Assembly: GCF_900111825.1 (NCBI RefSeq)
Contig: NZ_FOJM01000005.1
Location: 1-64,000, forward strand
DNA from: Pedobacter suwonensis
GTDB lineage: Bacteria > Bacteroidota > Bacteroidia > Sphingobacteriales > Sphingobacteriaceae
Direction of reading: 5' to 3'
DNA length: 64,000 nucleotides
In this document: piece after piece, positions 25,819 to 34,410 of the stretch
Numbering within the stretch: position 1 is the first letter of the stretch
Layout: each line of letters begins with the position of its first letter
Made by a program: the position numbers and the translations under genes
The notes under the pieces: generated by a model
The model's input: only the letters and a program-made list of their open reading frames with translations
What the model was told of the DNA's origin: nothing
The model's database searches: none

Positions 25819-26181
25819 ATGTCTTGTTTTTTGGTCTGAAATTATGATATTGATAATTTCAGCTGTTTTTTTGTTTATTGATTAATCAGTATCGTAAAAA
25901 AACAGACCTGTGGATATTTTTTTTATAATTTTTTTTCGTCAGATTAAGCCACGAAAAAACCTATTAAATTAGTCGTTTTATTCCTGTCGAAGGATGGGTA
26001 TATAGCTGTTTAAACCTATTTAAATATCGTTTTTGAACAGACCTTCATCATCGGTATAGCGCCTTTTACATGCGCTATATAAGGTGGTGTTAGCTGTACA
26101 CTAAGTATTTTTGCATTTGGATATGTGCATTTTTTTTAGGCAATTTTGCACCGAAAACTTATTCAATATAAAAAATAAATA
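25819..26181 (+). promoter_or_regulatory. gdhA upstream region
   Basis: A/T-rich, no gene. TATTTTTG at 26106-26113 fits TAnnTTTG and would give a leader of about 60 nt. No clear -33 TTTG at the right distance. The inverted pair GCGCCTTTTACATGCGC near 26060 is short. Confidence 0.4.
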
Positions 26182-27603
26182 ATGGCTAATCTAGCAGACG
26201 AGAACAAGTTCTTTGCAGATGTTTGTAAGAACTTTGACAGTGCGGCTCAATTTACCAATCATCCTGAAGGTTTATTGAACCAGATTAAAACATGTAATAG
26301 TGTATATCGTTTCCAGTTCCCCATCCGCCGTGGAAATGGTTTTGAAGTAATTGATGCCTGGCGCGTAGAACACTCTCACCACATGAGCCCTACAAAAGGG
26401 GGGATCCGTTACAGTGAAATGGTAAACGAAGATGAGGTTATGGCGCTGGCTGCCCTGATGACTTACAAATGTGCTATTGTTAACGTTCCATTTGGCGGTG
26501 CAAAAGGCGGTATTAAAATCAACACCAAACAATATAGTGTTGCCGAACTCGAAACCATTACCCGTCGTTATACTACTGAATTAATTAAGAAAAACTTTAT
26601 CGGTCCCGGCATTGATGTTCCTGCTCCTGATTATGGATCTGGTGAACGCGAAATGAGCTGGATTGCCGATACTTATATGACCATGAATCCTGGTCAGCTC
26701 GATGCTTTGGGCTGCGTTACCGGTAAGCCGATCGCTTTGCACGGTATCCGTGGCCGTAAAGAAGCTACCGGTCGTGGTGTAGCTTATGCCGTACGTGAAT
26801 GTGTTGAAGTTGCAGAAGATATGGCTAAGTTAGGCTTTAAAGCCGGTTTGGGCGATAAAAGGGTAATTGTTCAGGGATTAGGTAACGTGGGTTATCACTC
26901 TGCTAAATTCTTGTCTGAATTTGGAGCAACCATTGTAGGCCTTTGTGAATTTGAAGGTGCGATTTACAATCCTGATGGATTAAACGTTGATGAGGTTTTT
27001 GCACACCGTAAAAACACAGGTTCAATTTTAGATTTTCCAGGTGCCACCAGCTTTAAAAATTCAATGGAAGGTTTAGAGCAGGACTGCGATATCATTGTTC
27101 CGGCAGCTTTGGAAAACCAATTTACAGAACTTAATATCCGCAACATTAAAGCGAAAATTATTGCAGAAGGTGCTAACGGACCAACTACACCAGAAGCTGA
27201 AGCCATTTTTACCGAAATGGGTGGTATCATCATTCCTGATATGTATTGCAATGCGGGCGGTGTTACGGTTTCTTATTTCGAATGGTTGAAAAACCTTTCT
27301 CACGTAGCTTTTGGTCGTATGGAGAACCGCTATGCAGCTAACTCAAATGCGAATCTGATCAATACGTTAGAAAACCTGACCGGTAAAACCATTCTTCCTG
27401 AACACCGTTTGATGATTGTTAAAGGCGCATCTGAAATGGAACTGGTTAATTCTGGTTTAGAAGATACGATGATCCATTCGTACCACGAAATCCGTGAAAC
27501 GTTGATGACAAAACCTGGTACCAAAACATTAAGAACGGCTGCTTTTGTTAATTCGATTGATAAAATTGCGGTTTCTTACATGAATCTAGGTGTTTGGCCA
27601 TAA
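26182..27603 (+). CDS. gdhA: Glutamate dehydrogenase (Glu/Leu/Phe/Val dehydrogenase family)
   Basis: 473 residues. Catalyses the reversible amination of 2-oxoglutarate to glutamate. Conserved segments: GGIRYSEMVNEDEVMALAALMTYK (catalytic Lys region), NVPFGGAKGGIKI, GPGIDVPAPDYGSGEREMSWI, GRGVAYAVRE, VIVQGLGNVGYHSAKFLSE (dinucleotide fold) and PAALENQFTELN. The length and motifs fit the hexameric class found in Bacteroidota. It stands alone with its own terminator and interrupts the ccm locus. Confidence 0.95.
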   Translation: MANLADENKFFADVCKNFDSAAQFTNHPEGLLNQIKTCNSVYRFQFPIRRGNGFEVIDAWRVEHSHHMSPTKGGIRYSEMVNEDEVMALAALMTYKCAIVNVPFGGAKGGIKINTKQYSVAELETITRRYTTELIKKNFIGPGIDVPAPDYGSGEREMSWIADTYMTMNPGQLDALGCVTGKPIALHGIRGRKEATGRGVAYAVRECVEVAEDMAKLGFKAGLGDKRVIVQGLGNVGYHSAKFLSEFGATIVGLCEFEGAIYNPDGLNVDEVFAHRKNTGSILDFPGATSFKNSMEGLEQDCDIIVPAALENQFTELNIRNIKAKIIAEGANGPTTPEAEAIFTEMGGIIIPDMYCNAGGVTVSYFEWLKNLSHVAFGRMENRYAANSNANLINTLENLTGKTILPEHRLMIVKGASEMELVNSGLEDTMIHSYHEIRETLMTKPGTKTLRTAAFVNSIDKIAVSYMNLGVWP

Positions 27604-27637
27604 GGGCGCAAAGCTGAAAGACTAAAGCTTAAAGCGA

Positions 27638-27675
27638 AAATCCCTGCAGATGTAACATTTGCAGGGATTTTTTTT
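27638..27675 (+). terminator. Intrinsic terminator of gdhA
   Basis: AAATCCCTGCA (27638-27648) and TGCAGGGATTT (27660-27670), then a run of eight or more T. Confidence 0.9.
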
Positions 27676-27745
27676 ACTTGCCAGTTTTGCTTACTGTTCT
27701 TTAACAACCAGACGTTTTCTATTTAGTCGGCTTTTAAAACAAGCA

Positions 27746-29350
27746 CTAAGAAATAATACTCAACTCTTCTAAATCCAGCCTCCATTCTTCTTTTCTGATC
27801 ACTTCGTCATCGTATTTTTTGTTGCGTTTTAAATGATGTAACTCATCGCGCTGAATTTGAATTAAGGCCAGCACGATTTCCCGGTAGGCTTTTAAATCTT
27901 CTTTATCAATCTCGCCTCTTCTATAAGCGTGGATATTATCCCTTTTTTCTTTTAAAGCATGTTGTAACTCTGCTTTTAGGTTAACCATTAACTCATTGTG
28001 AGTGCATTGGTGCTGATAATCGGCATTTAATTTATCTAAGGAAAGGTCAATCAATTTTAGTTTAATCTGATTTGTCTGCTCCTGTTCCGTTAATTTGCTC
28101 TTAGGCTCCGGAATTTTGAGCCATTTGATTACCAGGGGAAGGGTAAGTCCCTGCAAAACCAACGTAATGAAAATGACCACAAAAGTGATGAATAAAATCA
28201 GGTTCCTTAAAGGGAAAGCCACCGAATCAGAAATCATAACCGGAATGGAAAGTGCCGCGGCTAAAGATACCACGCCTCTCATCCCCGCGTAAATGATCAC
28301 TACATATGAATGCCAGGTCATATCCCGGTAACGTATTCGTGTTTTTTTATTAAAGAGCAGTGTTATCTGAGCGGTTGAAACCAACCATATCATGCGGACA
28401 AAAAGTGCCAGTATACTAATCCCGAATCCGTAACCGATAGCTTTGGTTATCGGATAGTCAGGCCCCAAGCCGTTTACAATGTCTGGTAGGGCCAGGCCAA
28501 TTAATATAAATACAACACCGTTGAGCATAAATATTAATGATGACCATACGTTAACCGTTTTTATTCTGGAACTTGAGGTTAAGATGATATGTGATTGACT
28601 GGAGAGTAACAAGCCTCCTGATACAACTGCCATTACGCCAGACGCTTCAAAATGCTCGGCAGTGATGTACATAAAGTATGGTGTAAGTAAGGTCAGTACG
28701 GTATCAATATTATCGGTTGTTGGTAACCAACGGTGGATCACATAAAAAATGCCGCCAACAGCAAGACCGATTAAAATACCAAGGCCAGCAACAGTAACGA
28801 AGCTTACCGCGGCATCCTGCATTACAAATGTGCCGCTAACTATAGTAGCTAATGCAAATTTAAACACAATTAAACTGGAAGCATCATTTACCAAACTCTC
28901 TCCTTCCAGTAAAGTACTTACCACCTTTGGAATCTTCATGCCTTTTAATACCGCTGCTGCGGCAACGGCATCTGGTGGCGAAACAATGCCCCCCAATAAA
29001 AAACCTAACGCCAGGGTAAAACCAGGTATAAACATTACAGATGCATAAGCAACAGCCACCGAGGTAATAAAAACCAAACCCACGGCCATTAAAAATATAC
29101 CACCCTTAAATTCCCAAAAGTCTTTCCATGAGGTAAACCAGGCAGCTTCATAAAGTAAAGGCGGTAAAAAAAGCAGGAAAACAAGATCGGGATCAATTTT
29201 GATATGTGGAATACCCGGAATAAAGCCAATAAGTAAGCCGGCCAATACCAAAAAAATAGGATAGGAGATTTTGATCTTCTGGCCAACCATTACCAACAGG
29301 GTTACGCCTAAAAGTAAAACCAAAATAAGAATCAAATTATCATGAAGCAT
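27746..29350 (-). CDS. Na+/H+ antiporter, CPA1 family
   Basis: 534 residues, about 12 hydrophobic helices in the first 400 residues and a charged cytoplasmic tail (about 410-534). The ion-site signatures GGIVSPPDAVAAAAVLKGM (about 121-139) and LEGESLVNDASSLIVFKFAL (about 148-167) place it in the bacterial CPA1 group annotated as TIGR00831-like. It exchanges cytoplasmic Na+ (or K+) for external protons. It lies in the same direction as the three envelope genes upstream, about 105 bp away. Confidence 0.9.
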   Translation of the reverse strand: MLHDNLILILVLLLGVTLLVMVGQKIKISYPIFLVLAGLLIGFIPGIPHIKIDPDLVFLLFLPPLLYEAAWFTSWKDFWEFKGGIFLMAVGLVFITSVAVAYASVMFIPGFTLALGFLLGGIVSPPDAVAAAAVLKGMKIPKVVSTLLEGESLVNDASSLIVFKFALATIVSGTFVMQDAAVSFVTVAGLGILIGLAVGGIFYVIHRWLPTTDNIDTVLTLLTPYFMYITAEHFEASGVMAVVSGGLLLSSQSHIILTSSSRIKTVNVWSSLIFMLNGVVFILIGLALPDIVNGLGPDYPITKAIGYGFGISILALFVRMIWLVSTAQITLLFNKKTRIRYRDMTWHSYVVIIYAGMRGVVSLAAALSIPVMISDSVAFPLRNLILFITFVVIFITLVLQGLTLPLVIKWLKIPEPKSKLTEQEQTNQIKLKLIDLSLDKLNADYQHQCTHNELMVNLKAELQHALKEKRDNIHAYRRGEIDKEDLKAYREIVLALIQIQRDELHHLKRNKKYDDEVIRKEEWRLDLEELSIIS

Positions 29351-29456
29351 TTAACATGTTTTTAGGTGATCAACTTACGAATATACCAACGTTTGATTAA
29401 GAAAATAAAGAACAGATACAACAGCGTATATATATGCTTTTATTTCGGGAGTGATT

Positions 29457-30851
29457 TTACTTGCGTGCCGGAATATCAACAGATAAATTAAAATTTAAAG
29501 AGCTGTTGAAGCCATTTTTAAACATTTTTAAAAGTTGAATGAGGGCATTGGCATCCTTGTTTAAAAATAAAAGTTCCGATTCAAGTTTAATTTTGTCTTT
29601 CCCTGCGCTTTTTGCTTTAATCTCCAACTGACTAAAAGTACCCAGTTTGTCTGCAATCAATGGTATTGATGTTTGTTTAATTAACTTTTTGAAATCTACT
29701 TTAAAATAAAAGAAATCAGCAGATGATACCCTTTTTGAATCAGGTTTAGCATCCTTAACGGTAGTGAATAAAACGTTGCCGTTACCGCCTTTAAAATAAA
29801 CCTGGTACAATGGAATCATTAAACTGCTAATCTTTCCGGTAGATTGATCCAGCGCACCCAGCGATTTCAGATAATTGCCTACTGCCTGATCATCGGCACT
29901 CAGATTGACCTTAACCGAAGGAATCTTATGGTCCTGAAGTATTTTTTTCTCCACTTGCTCAAAGTTTTCATTGTATTCGTAGCCTACGATGGTATCTACC
30001 TGTGTAATGGTTTTTGTCCATTCAAAATCCATATAATCTTTGTAAAACCTGAAAAAACTATCCTTTGATAGTAACGAAGGATTTACGGTTTGATTTTTTT
30101 TAATTAAATCCGGTCTGATTTTTCCGTTTAACCATATACCCACTGTACTTTCGGAATTTAACTTCCGATGCCTGGGTTGTACAGCAGGCTCTATCCATTT
30201 ATTCTCGAATTCACCGCTGAAATCAATTTTTCCATCTGTAAAATTAATCCTGCTTAAATTTTCTGCATTTTGAAAAGAGAGGTGATCGGAAAGACTGGTC
30301 ATTTGTGCAAACTTGCTATCACTAATTTTAACCATATTTTTCTGATCCTGGATCTCGTACAGTATGTTTTTTACCGGCTCCTTCGCCATGGTGAAGGCGA
30401 AGCTTACAGTTGTTTTGTTAAACAGGACACAAAATGTTGAGTCTGCAGATTGAAAAAAATGGGCATCCTTTTTTAACAATATAAGCTTTTTCTGAATAAA
30501 AGTATCAAATGCCAAACTATCGGCTATTTCTAAACGGGTGTAAAAAGTATTTACAGCTTTTCCTTTTAAGTTGTATAGGTAAATGTTTGCGGGGATTTTT
30601 AAACCTGTATTTAAATCATTAATCTTTTCTCTGATCCCTTTCTTGTCCGTTCCGGAATATTGACTGGGATGTTTCAGGTAACTAACAGCCAGGGTCTTGT
30701 ATAGTTCATCTACATTTATTTTTAATAAAGTCTGGGTAGTAACAGGAATTAATATTTTACCGGCCTGGATTTGCCTGTATTTAAACAAGCCAAAATAAAA
30801 AACAAGCAGCAATAGAATTATCGCTGCTGTTATTTTTAAAAATTTCTTCAT
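29457..30851 (-). CDS. Membrane-anchored protein of unknown function
   Basis: 464 residues, not recognised. One N-terminal membrane anchor (ITAAIILLLLVFYFGLFKY), the rest predicted periplasmic and rich in beta strands and Lys. It resembles the 677-residue neighbour at 30942 in layout: a pseudo-symmetric beta-rich protein with an FDTFIQKK/FESLIQNK segment and a C-terminal SADFFYFKVDF stretch. Third gene of a cassette with 33036 and 30942. No catalytic motif visible. Confidence 0.72.
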   Translation of the reverse strand: MKKFLKITAAIILLLLVFYFGLFKYRQIQAGKILIPVTTQTLLKINVDELYKTLAVSYLKHPSQYSGTDKKGIREKINDLNTGLKIPANIYLYNLKGKAVNTFYTRLEIADSLAFDTFIQKKLILLKKDAHFFQSADSTFCVLFNKTTVSFAFTMAKEPVKNILYEIQDQKNMVKISDSKFAQMTSLSDHLSFQNAENLSRINFTDGKIDFSGEFENKWIEPAVQPRHRKLNSESTVGIWLNGKIRPDLIKKNQTVNPSLLSKDSFFRFYKDYMDFEWTKTITQVDTIVGYEYNENFEQVEKKILQDHKIPSVKVNLSADDQAVGNYLKSLGALDQSTGKISSLMIPLYQVYFKGGNGNVLFTTVKDAKPDSKRVSSADFFYFKVDFKKLIKQTSIPLIADKLGTFSQLEIKAKSAGKDKIKLESELLFLNKDANALIQLLKMFKNGFNSSLNFNLSVDIPARK

Positions 30852-30941
30852 GAGAATGGTTAACTGTATAATTGGTTAACTGTGTCGTAGCCAACCGGAA
30901 ATTATTAACTGGCCATTGCCAACTGAAAACTGCCAACTTAA
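30852..30941. repeat. Short-word spacer hairpin
   Basis: GGTTAACTG twice on the left, and AACTGGCCATTGCC, AACTGAAAACTGCCAACTT on the right. One of several intergenic spacers made of repeated words in this window. Confidence 0.5.
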
Positions 30942-32975
30942 TTACTTAGCTGCATTTTCAATTAACGAGAATAAATACTTCAAAGCATTTTCGTGGCCGT
31001 TCGGAATTTCTGCACTGATATCTGCTGATACCAGCTTCCCTTTGATCGGGTTAGATTTCATGTATACATTGCCCATTTTTTCCAGAGTGCTGTTGAATTT
31101 CTTCGCCGTTTCGTCTCCACCCATTTCAGAAGCAGGCACTTTTCCCACCAGGTTTTTAGCATTAAATAAAAAGCTGAAATTGTTTTTGCTCAATAGTTGC
31201 TTATGCATTTTATTTAATTTATAACTTCCGTATTGATTGTTTTGAATGCCCTGCATTTCGGTTAAAGAATTGCCAAAAAACACGATACCATCTTTAATTT
31301 GTAAATAAACATCAATCGGACTTTTCTTTTCCATTAGTTTATAAATGTTGCCCTCAGCTGTTACGAAATTTTTGTTTATACCGTATTTAATCAGTTTATT
31401 AATCAATCTGGTATCATCAGATGAGAACATGAAAAGGAAATCAGGTAACACTTCATTTTTGGTTTTTGTTACTTCTTTTTGTTTGTAATCGTCGTCATAC
31501 TCGTAAGCGGTATAAGTAACTTCCTTTGTATTTAATCCATTGATTACAAATAATGCGTCGCCCTTGATTACTTTGCTTACGGCTTCTTCGTCTAGCAATA
31601 GCGAAATCAGATCGGCACCCAGGTCCATTTCTTCGTCCATTTTAGCCCCCATAAAAGAACCATAGGTTTGTTTCAATAATTTGGGGAATTCTTCCAGGTA
31701 TGCTTTGGTATCGATTGAATAGCTCATGAAACCAAGTGCTTTCTCGCTGTTCACATATTTCAGAAATTTTTTGTTTAACTTTCTGTTCAGGATTTTTTTA
31801 TAAGAATCTGCCTGTTCCTGTGATAGTTCTAAGCCTGTGGAGATGCGAAAGCTCTTGTTGTCCATAAAAAGTTTTGCATTCAGGCTGCCGTAACCTTTCA
31901 TCAAACCTGCTTTACCATAAGTACCAAAACCCGGCGCGATGATATTGTATGCATCCTGAAGGCTTGAAATCCAAAGTTCTGCAATAGCCTTGTCATCTAA
32001 ACTTGCTGCGTACGATTTATTGTTTTCGATAGATTGATAATTTCCATTGAAAATTTGATCAGCCTGAGCGGTCATCCAAACTAGCGCGAGCCTTTTTTTC
32101 TTGGCATCCTGTTCTGCACGTTCTTGCTGATACGTATCATATTGTGCATCAATATTAACTTTGGCGGTTGCAGTAGAATCAACAACTTCTTCGCTGGGAT
32201 CTGCTTCCATTTCAAACTCGACGTTCTGCGTCCATGTTACTTTCTTTGGTTTAACAGCTTTTTTCTTTCCTGTTTTTTTCTTTATGCTTCTTTTTTTTGA
32301 TGTTTTGCCAGGAGACGCTTTTTTCTGAACTCTTGCTTTTTCAATAATTGGGGGGGCAGCTACCTCTACCATCGGTTCGGCTGTGGTGGTGTAAACAGTA
32401 TCTGACACAACAACACTACTATCTGCAATGGCTACATCGTCATAATTGTTCTGAAACCTGATTTCTTTTATTCCATAACGTGCAGATTTGGTAGAATCGG
32501 AAAAGAAAGAACTGTTAATGCTGCCTGCTACAAAATAGAGCATGTCGTTATTCCATTTAATTATGCTCGTGCTATCGGGCAAAACCATTGTACGGATATC
32601 ACCCTGTTGGGTAAATTTTTTCTCTTTGTTTTGAATCAGGCTTTCAAATTTCCTGGCGTCCTTTATCGGGATCAGAAAACAGTTGTAGGTAATACTATCG
32701 CTTAACTGGTTAAAGTAATACATGTTTTTCTCCACGTTAATTCCAAAATCTTCTATGCTGGTAAAATTTTGATCAAGTGATTTTGATGTTTCGGTCAGCA
32801 ATTTCCTGCCCAGAAAAGATTCGTTAAAATCCTTAACAAACATGAGCTTAAAAACATTATCGCCTTTAATGGTAGCCACAGTGAAAGCATTTAAAGGGAT
32901 TTTTTTAACCAGATCTTGTGCCCGGGTCACATTAAACGATAAAAAAAGGAAGATAGCAATTAGAATTTTTTTCAT
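30942..32975 (-). CDS. Large exported protein with internal Lys-rich linker, unknown function
   Basis: 677 residues, signal peptide 1-20 (ending VTRAQ). An N-terminal domain (about 21-175) is followed by a Pro/Val-rich hinge and an extremely basic linker at about 213-246 (KKASPGKTSKKRS and KKKTGKKKAVKPKK). The C-terminal two thirds (about 250-677) have repeated beta/alpha units including GYGSLNAKLFMDNKS and NGIVFFGNS-like strands. It resembles secreted DUF4836-type Bacteroidota proteins, but I cannot confirm the family. Middle gene of the cassette with 33036 and 29457. The basic linker could bind an anionic surface polymer (inference). Confidence 0.72.
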   Translation of the reverse strand: MKKILIAIFLFLSFNVTRAQDLVKKIPLNAFTVATIKGDNVFKLMFVKDFNESFLGRKLLTETSKSLDQNFTSIEDFGINVEKNMYYFNQLSDSITYNCFLIPIKDARKFESLIQNKEKKFTQQGDIRTMVLPDSTSIIKWNNDMLYFVAGSINSSFFSDSTKSARYGIKEIRFQNNYDDVAIADSSVVVSDTVYTTTAEPMVEVAAPPIIEKARVQKKASPGKTSKKRSIKKKTGKKKAVKPKKVTWTQNVEFEMEADPSEEVVDSTATAKVNIDAQYDTYQQERAEQDAKKKRLALVWMTAQADQIFNGNYQSIENNKSYAASLDDKAIAELWISSLQDAYNIIAPGFGTYGKAGLMKGYGSLNAKLFMDNKSFRISTGLELSQEQADSYKKILNRKLNKKFLKYVNSEKALGFMSYSIDTKAYLEEFPKLLKQTYGSFMGAKMDEEMDLGADLISLLLDEEAVSKVIKGDALFVINGLNTKEVTYTAYEYDDDYKQKEVTKTKNEVLPDFLFMFSSDDTRLINKLIKYGINKNFVTAEGNIYKLMEKKSPIDVYLQIKDGIVFFGNSLTEMQGIQNNQYGSYKLNKMHKQLLSKNNFSFLFNAKNLVGKVPASEMGGDETAKKFNSTLEKMGNVYMKSNPIKGKLVSADISAEIPNGHENALKYLFSLIENAAK

Positions 32976-33035
32976 TTAGATAGATTTTAGAGATAAGCCC
33001 ATGCATTGCCTGTTCGACAAAATACAGGGGGAAGT

Positions 33036-33716
33036 TTATTTAGAAAGTTGGATAGTATTGGATACGTTAACTTTTCCATTTATTAAATCGGTAATGCTGC
33101 TTTTTAACATGACTGCTTTTTTAGATTTAGATACATTTGATGCCGGATTGCTGCTACTTGTTACAGCCGACTCGAAACGATAGATGCTGGTGTAGGTGGC
33201 GCCGTTAAAAACAGATTTGTCTTTTGCTTTTAACTTATTGAATGCTGTTTTGGCATTGCCGATGGCCTGGTATTTACGGCTAAAGGTTTTGCTGGCCTTA
33301 TTATAGAGGTAAGGTGAAGTATTGGTTGCCTTTATTTTTTGCCTCGCCAGAATGTTTTTGGTGATGTTGTTGATATTGGAAACATCTTTGAAAGAGAAAC
33401 TAACGGTTGCAATGTAATTATTAAAATCGCTTGTGCTTTTTACATTAGCAATACCTTCAGATTTTTTTAAATAAGCCACGGCTTCGTTTAGTTCCTGCTG
33501 TATTTTTTGTTTACTGGGTACTTTGTAACCCTGTACACTATCTAACAGCATGACCGAAGCTACTTTGGTTTTACTTTGACTTAGGTTGATAGTCAGCACA
33601 ACATCTCCGGTTCCATCGTTTTTTATCGAAATCTCTTCAATTACCTCAAAGCACGAGCTTAAAAGCGGTATCAAAGCAATAAAGAACAAAAGTTTATAAA
33701 ACTGTTTCAAGTTCAT
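33036..33716 (-). CDS. Lipoprotein of unknown function
   Basis: 226 residues. Lipoprotein signal with LPLLSSC (Cys at about 22). The mature domain begins with a beta hairpin (EISIKNDGTGDVVLTINLSQSK) seen in many small envelope lipoproteins that report to or bind beta-rich partners, then a Lys-rich helix-strand domain. First gene of the three-gene minus-strand cassette (33716 down to 29457). Function not known. Confidence 0.75.
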   Translation of the reverse strand: MNLKQFYKLLFFIALIPLLSSCFEVIEEISIKNDGTGDVVLTINLSQSKTKVASVMLLDSVQGYKVPSKQKIQQELNEAVAYLKKSEGIANVKSTSDFNNYIATVSFSFKDVSNINNITKNILARQKIKATNTSPYLYNKASKTFSRKYQAIGNAKTAFNKLKAKDKSVFNGATYTSIYRFESAVTSSSNPASNVSKSKKAVMLKSSITDLINGKVNVSNTIQLSK

Positions 33717-33935
33717 ATTAATCCGGTTAATGTTTTACGGTAAAATGCGCAAAGAAATGGTTATCTGAAAGGCCAAACTTAATAATTTCGATACAAACTT
33801 TTAAATGATTTCAAATATTCGTTTAGATTGATTATAAATACCTGGTCCGGAAAAAATATTTAGTCTCAAAAATCAGCTGATTGTCAATATAAAGACAAGA
33901 AAAATGTAAAAGAATGCTGGCTAAGCCTATTTTTC

Positions 33936-33943
33936 TATCTTTG
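33936..33943 (+). promoter_or_regulatory. ccmE -7 promoter element
   Basis: TATCTTTG, the same octamer as before ccmB, 27 bp before the ATG at 33971. It lies inside the longer frame starting at 33914, so that start is not used. Confidence 0.6.
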
Positions 33944-33970
33944 TTGCCAGTTTTTACAACCAGTATAACC

Positions 33971-34405
33971 ATGAAAAAAAGTGCCATCATTGGATTGATT
34001 ACCATCGCAATTTCTGTAGGAATTTTATTTAGCTTGAATGCGAATACTGATACCTATTCTAATTTTAAACAGGCAGCCCTTTCTGAAAAAGAAGAGCACG
34101 TGATGGGCTATTGGGTAAAATCGATGGGTACGCATTATGATGCAGTACAGGATGCGAACCGCTTTTCTTTCCATATGAAAGATGAGAAAGGAGAAGTGAG
34201 GGAGGTTGTTTACGCAGGTACCAAACCGCAGGATTTCGAAAAATCAGAAAAATTGGTGCTTATCGGTAAAATGGATAAGGACAAATTTTACGCTTCAAAA
34301 ATTTTAATGAAATGCCCTTCTAAGTATAATGATAATCTGGTAGAGATTAATAAAGATGGCAAAGTAGACACTGTAGGTAAGTACGGCGAGAAAAAATATA
34401 ACTAA
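33971..34405 (+). CDS. ccmE: Cytochrome c maturation heme chaperone CcmE, CxxxY type
   Basis: 144 residues from the Met at 33971. N-terminal membrane anchor (IIGLITIAISVGILFSL) and an OB-fold beta domain (VMGYWVKSM, VVYAGTKPQDFEKSEKLVLIGKM). The heme-attachment site is Cys115-Pro-Ser-Lys-Tyr119, that is CxxxY instead of the usual HxxxY. CxxxY CcmE proteins are known from some Desulfovibrio and archaeal systems. A Lys-rich tail follows. It leads directly into ccmF (5 bp). Confidence 0.9.
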   Translation: MKKSAIIGLITIAISVGILFSLNANTDTYSNFKQAALSEKEEHVMGYWVKSMGTHYDAVQDANRFSFHMKDEKGEVREVVYAGTKPQDFEKSEKLVLIGKMDKDKFYASKILMKCPSKYNDNLVEINKDGKVDTVGKYGEKKYN

Positions 34406-34410
34406 TTTTA

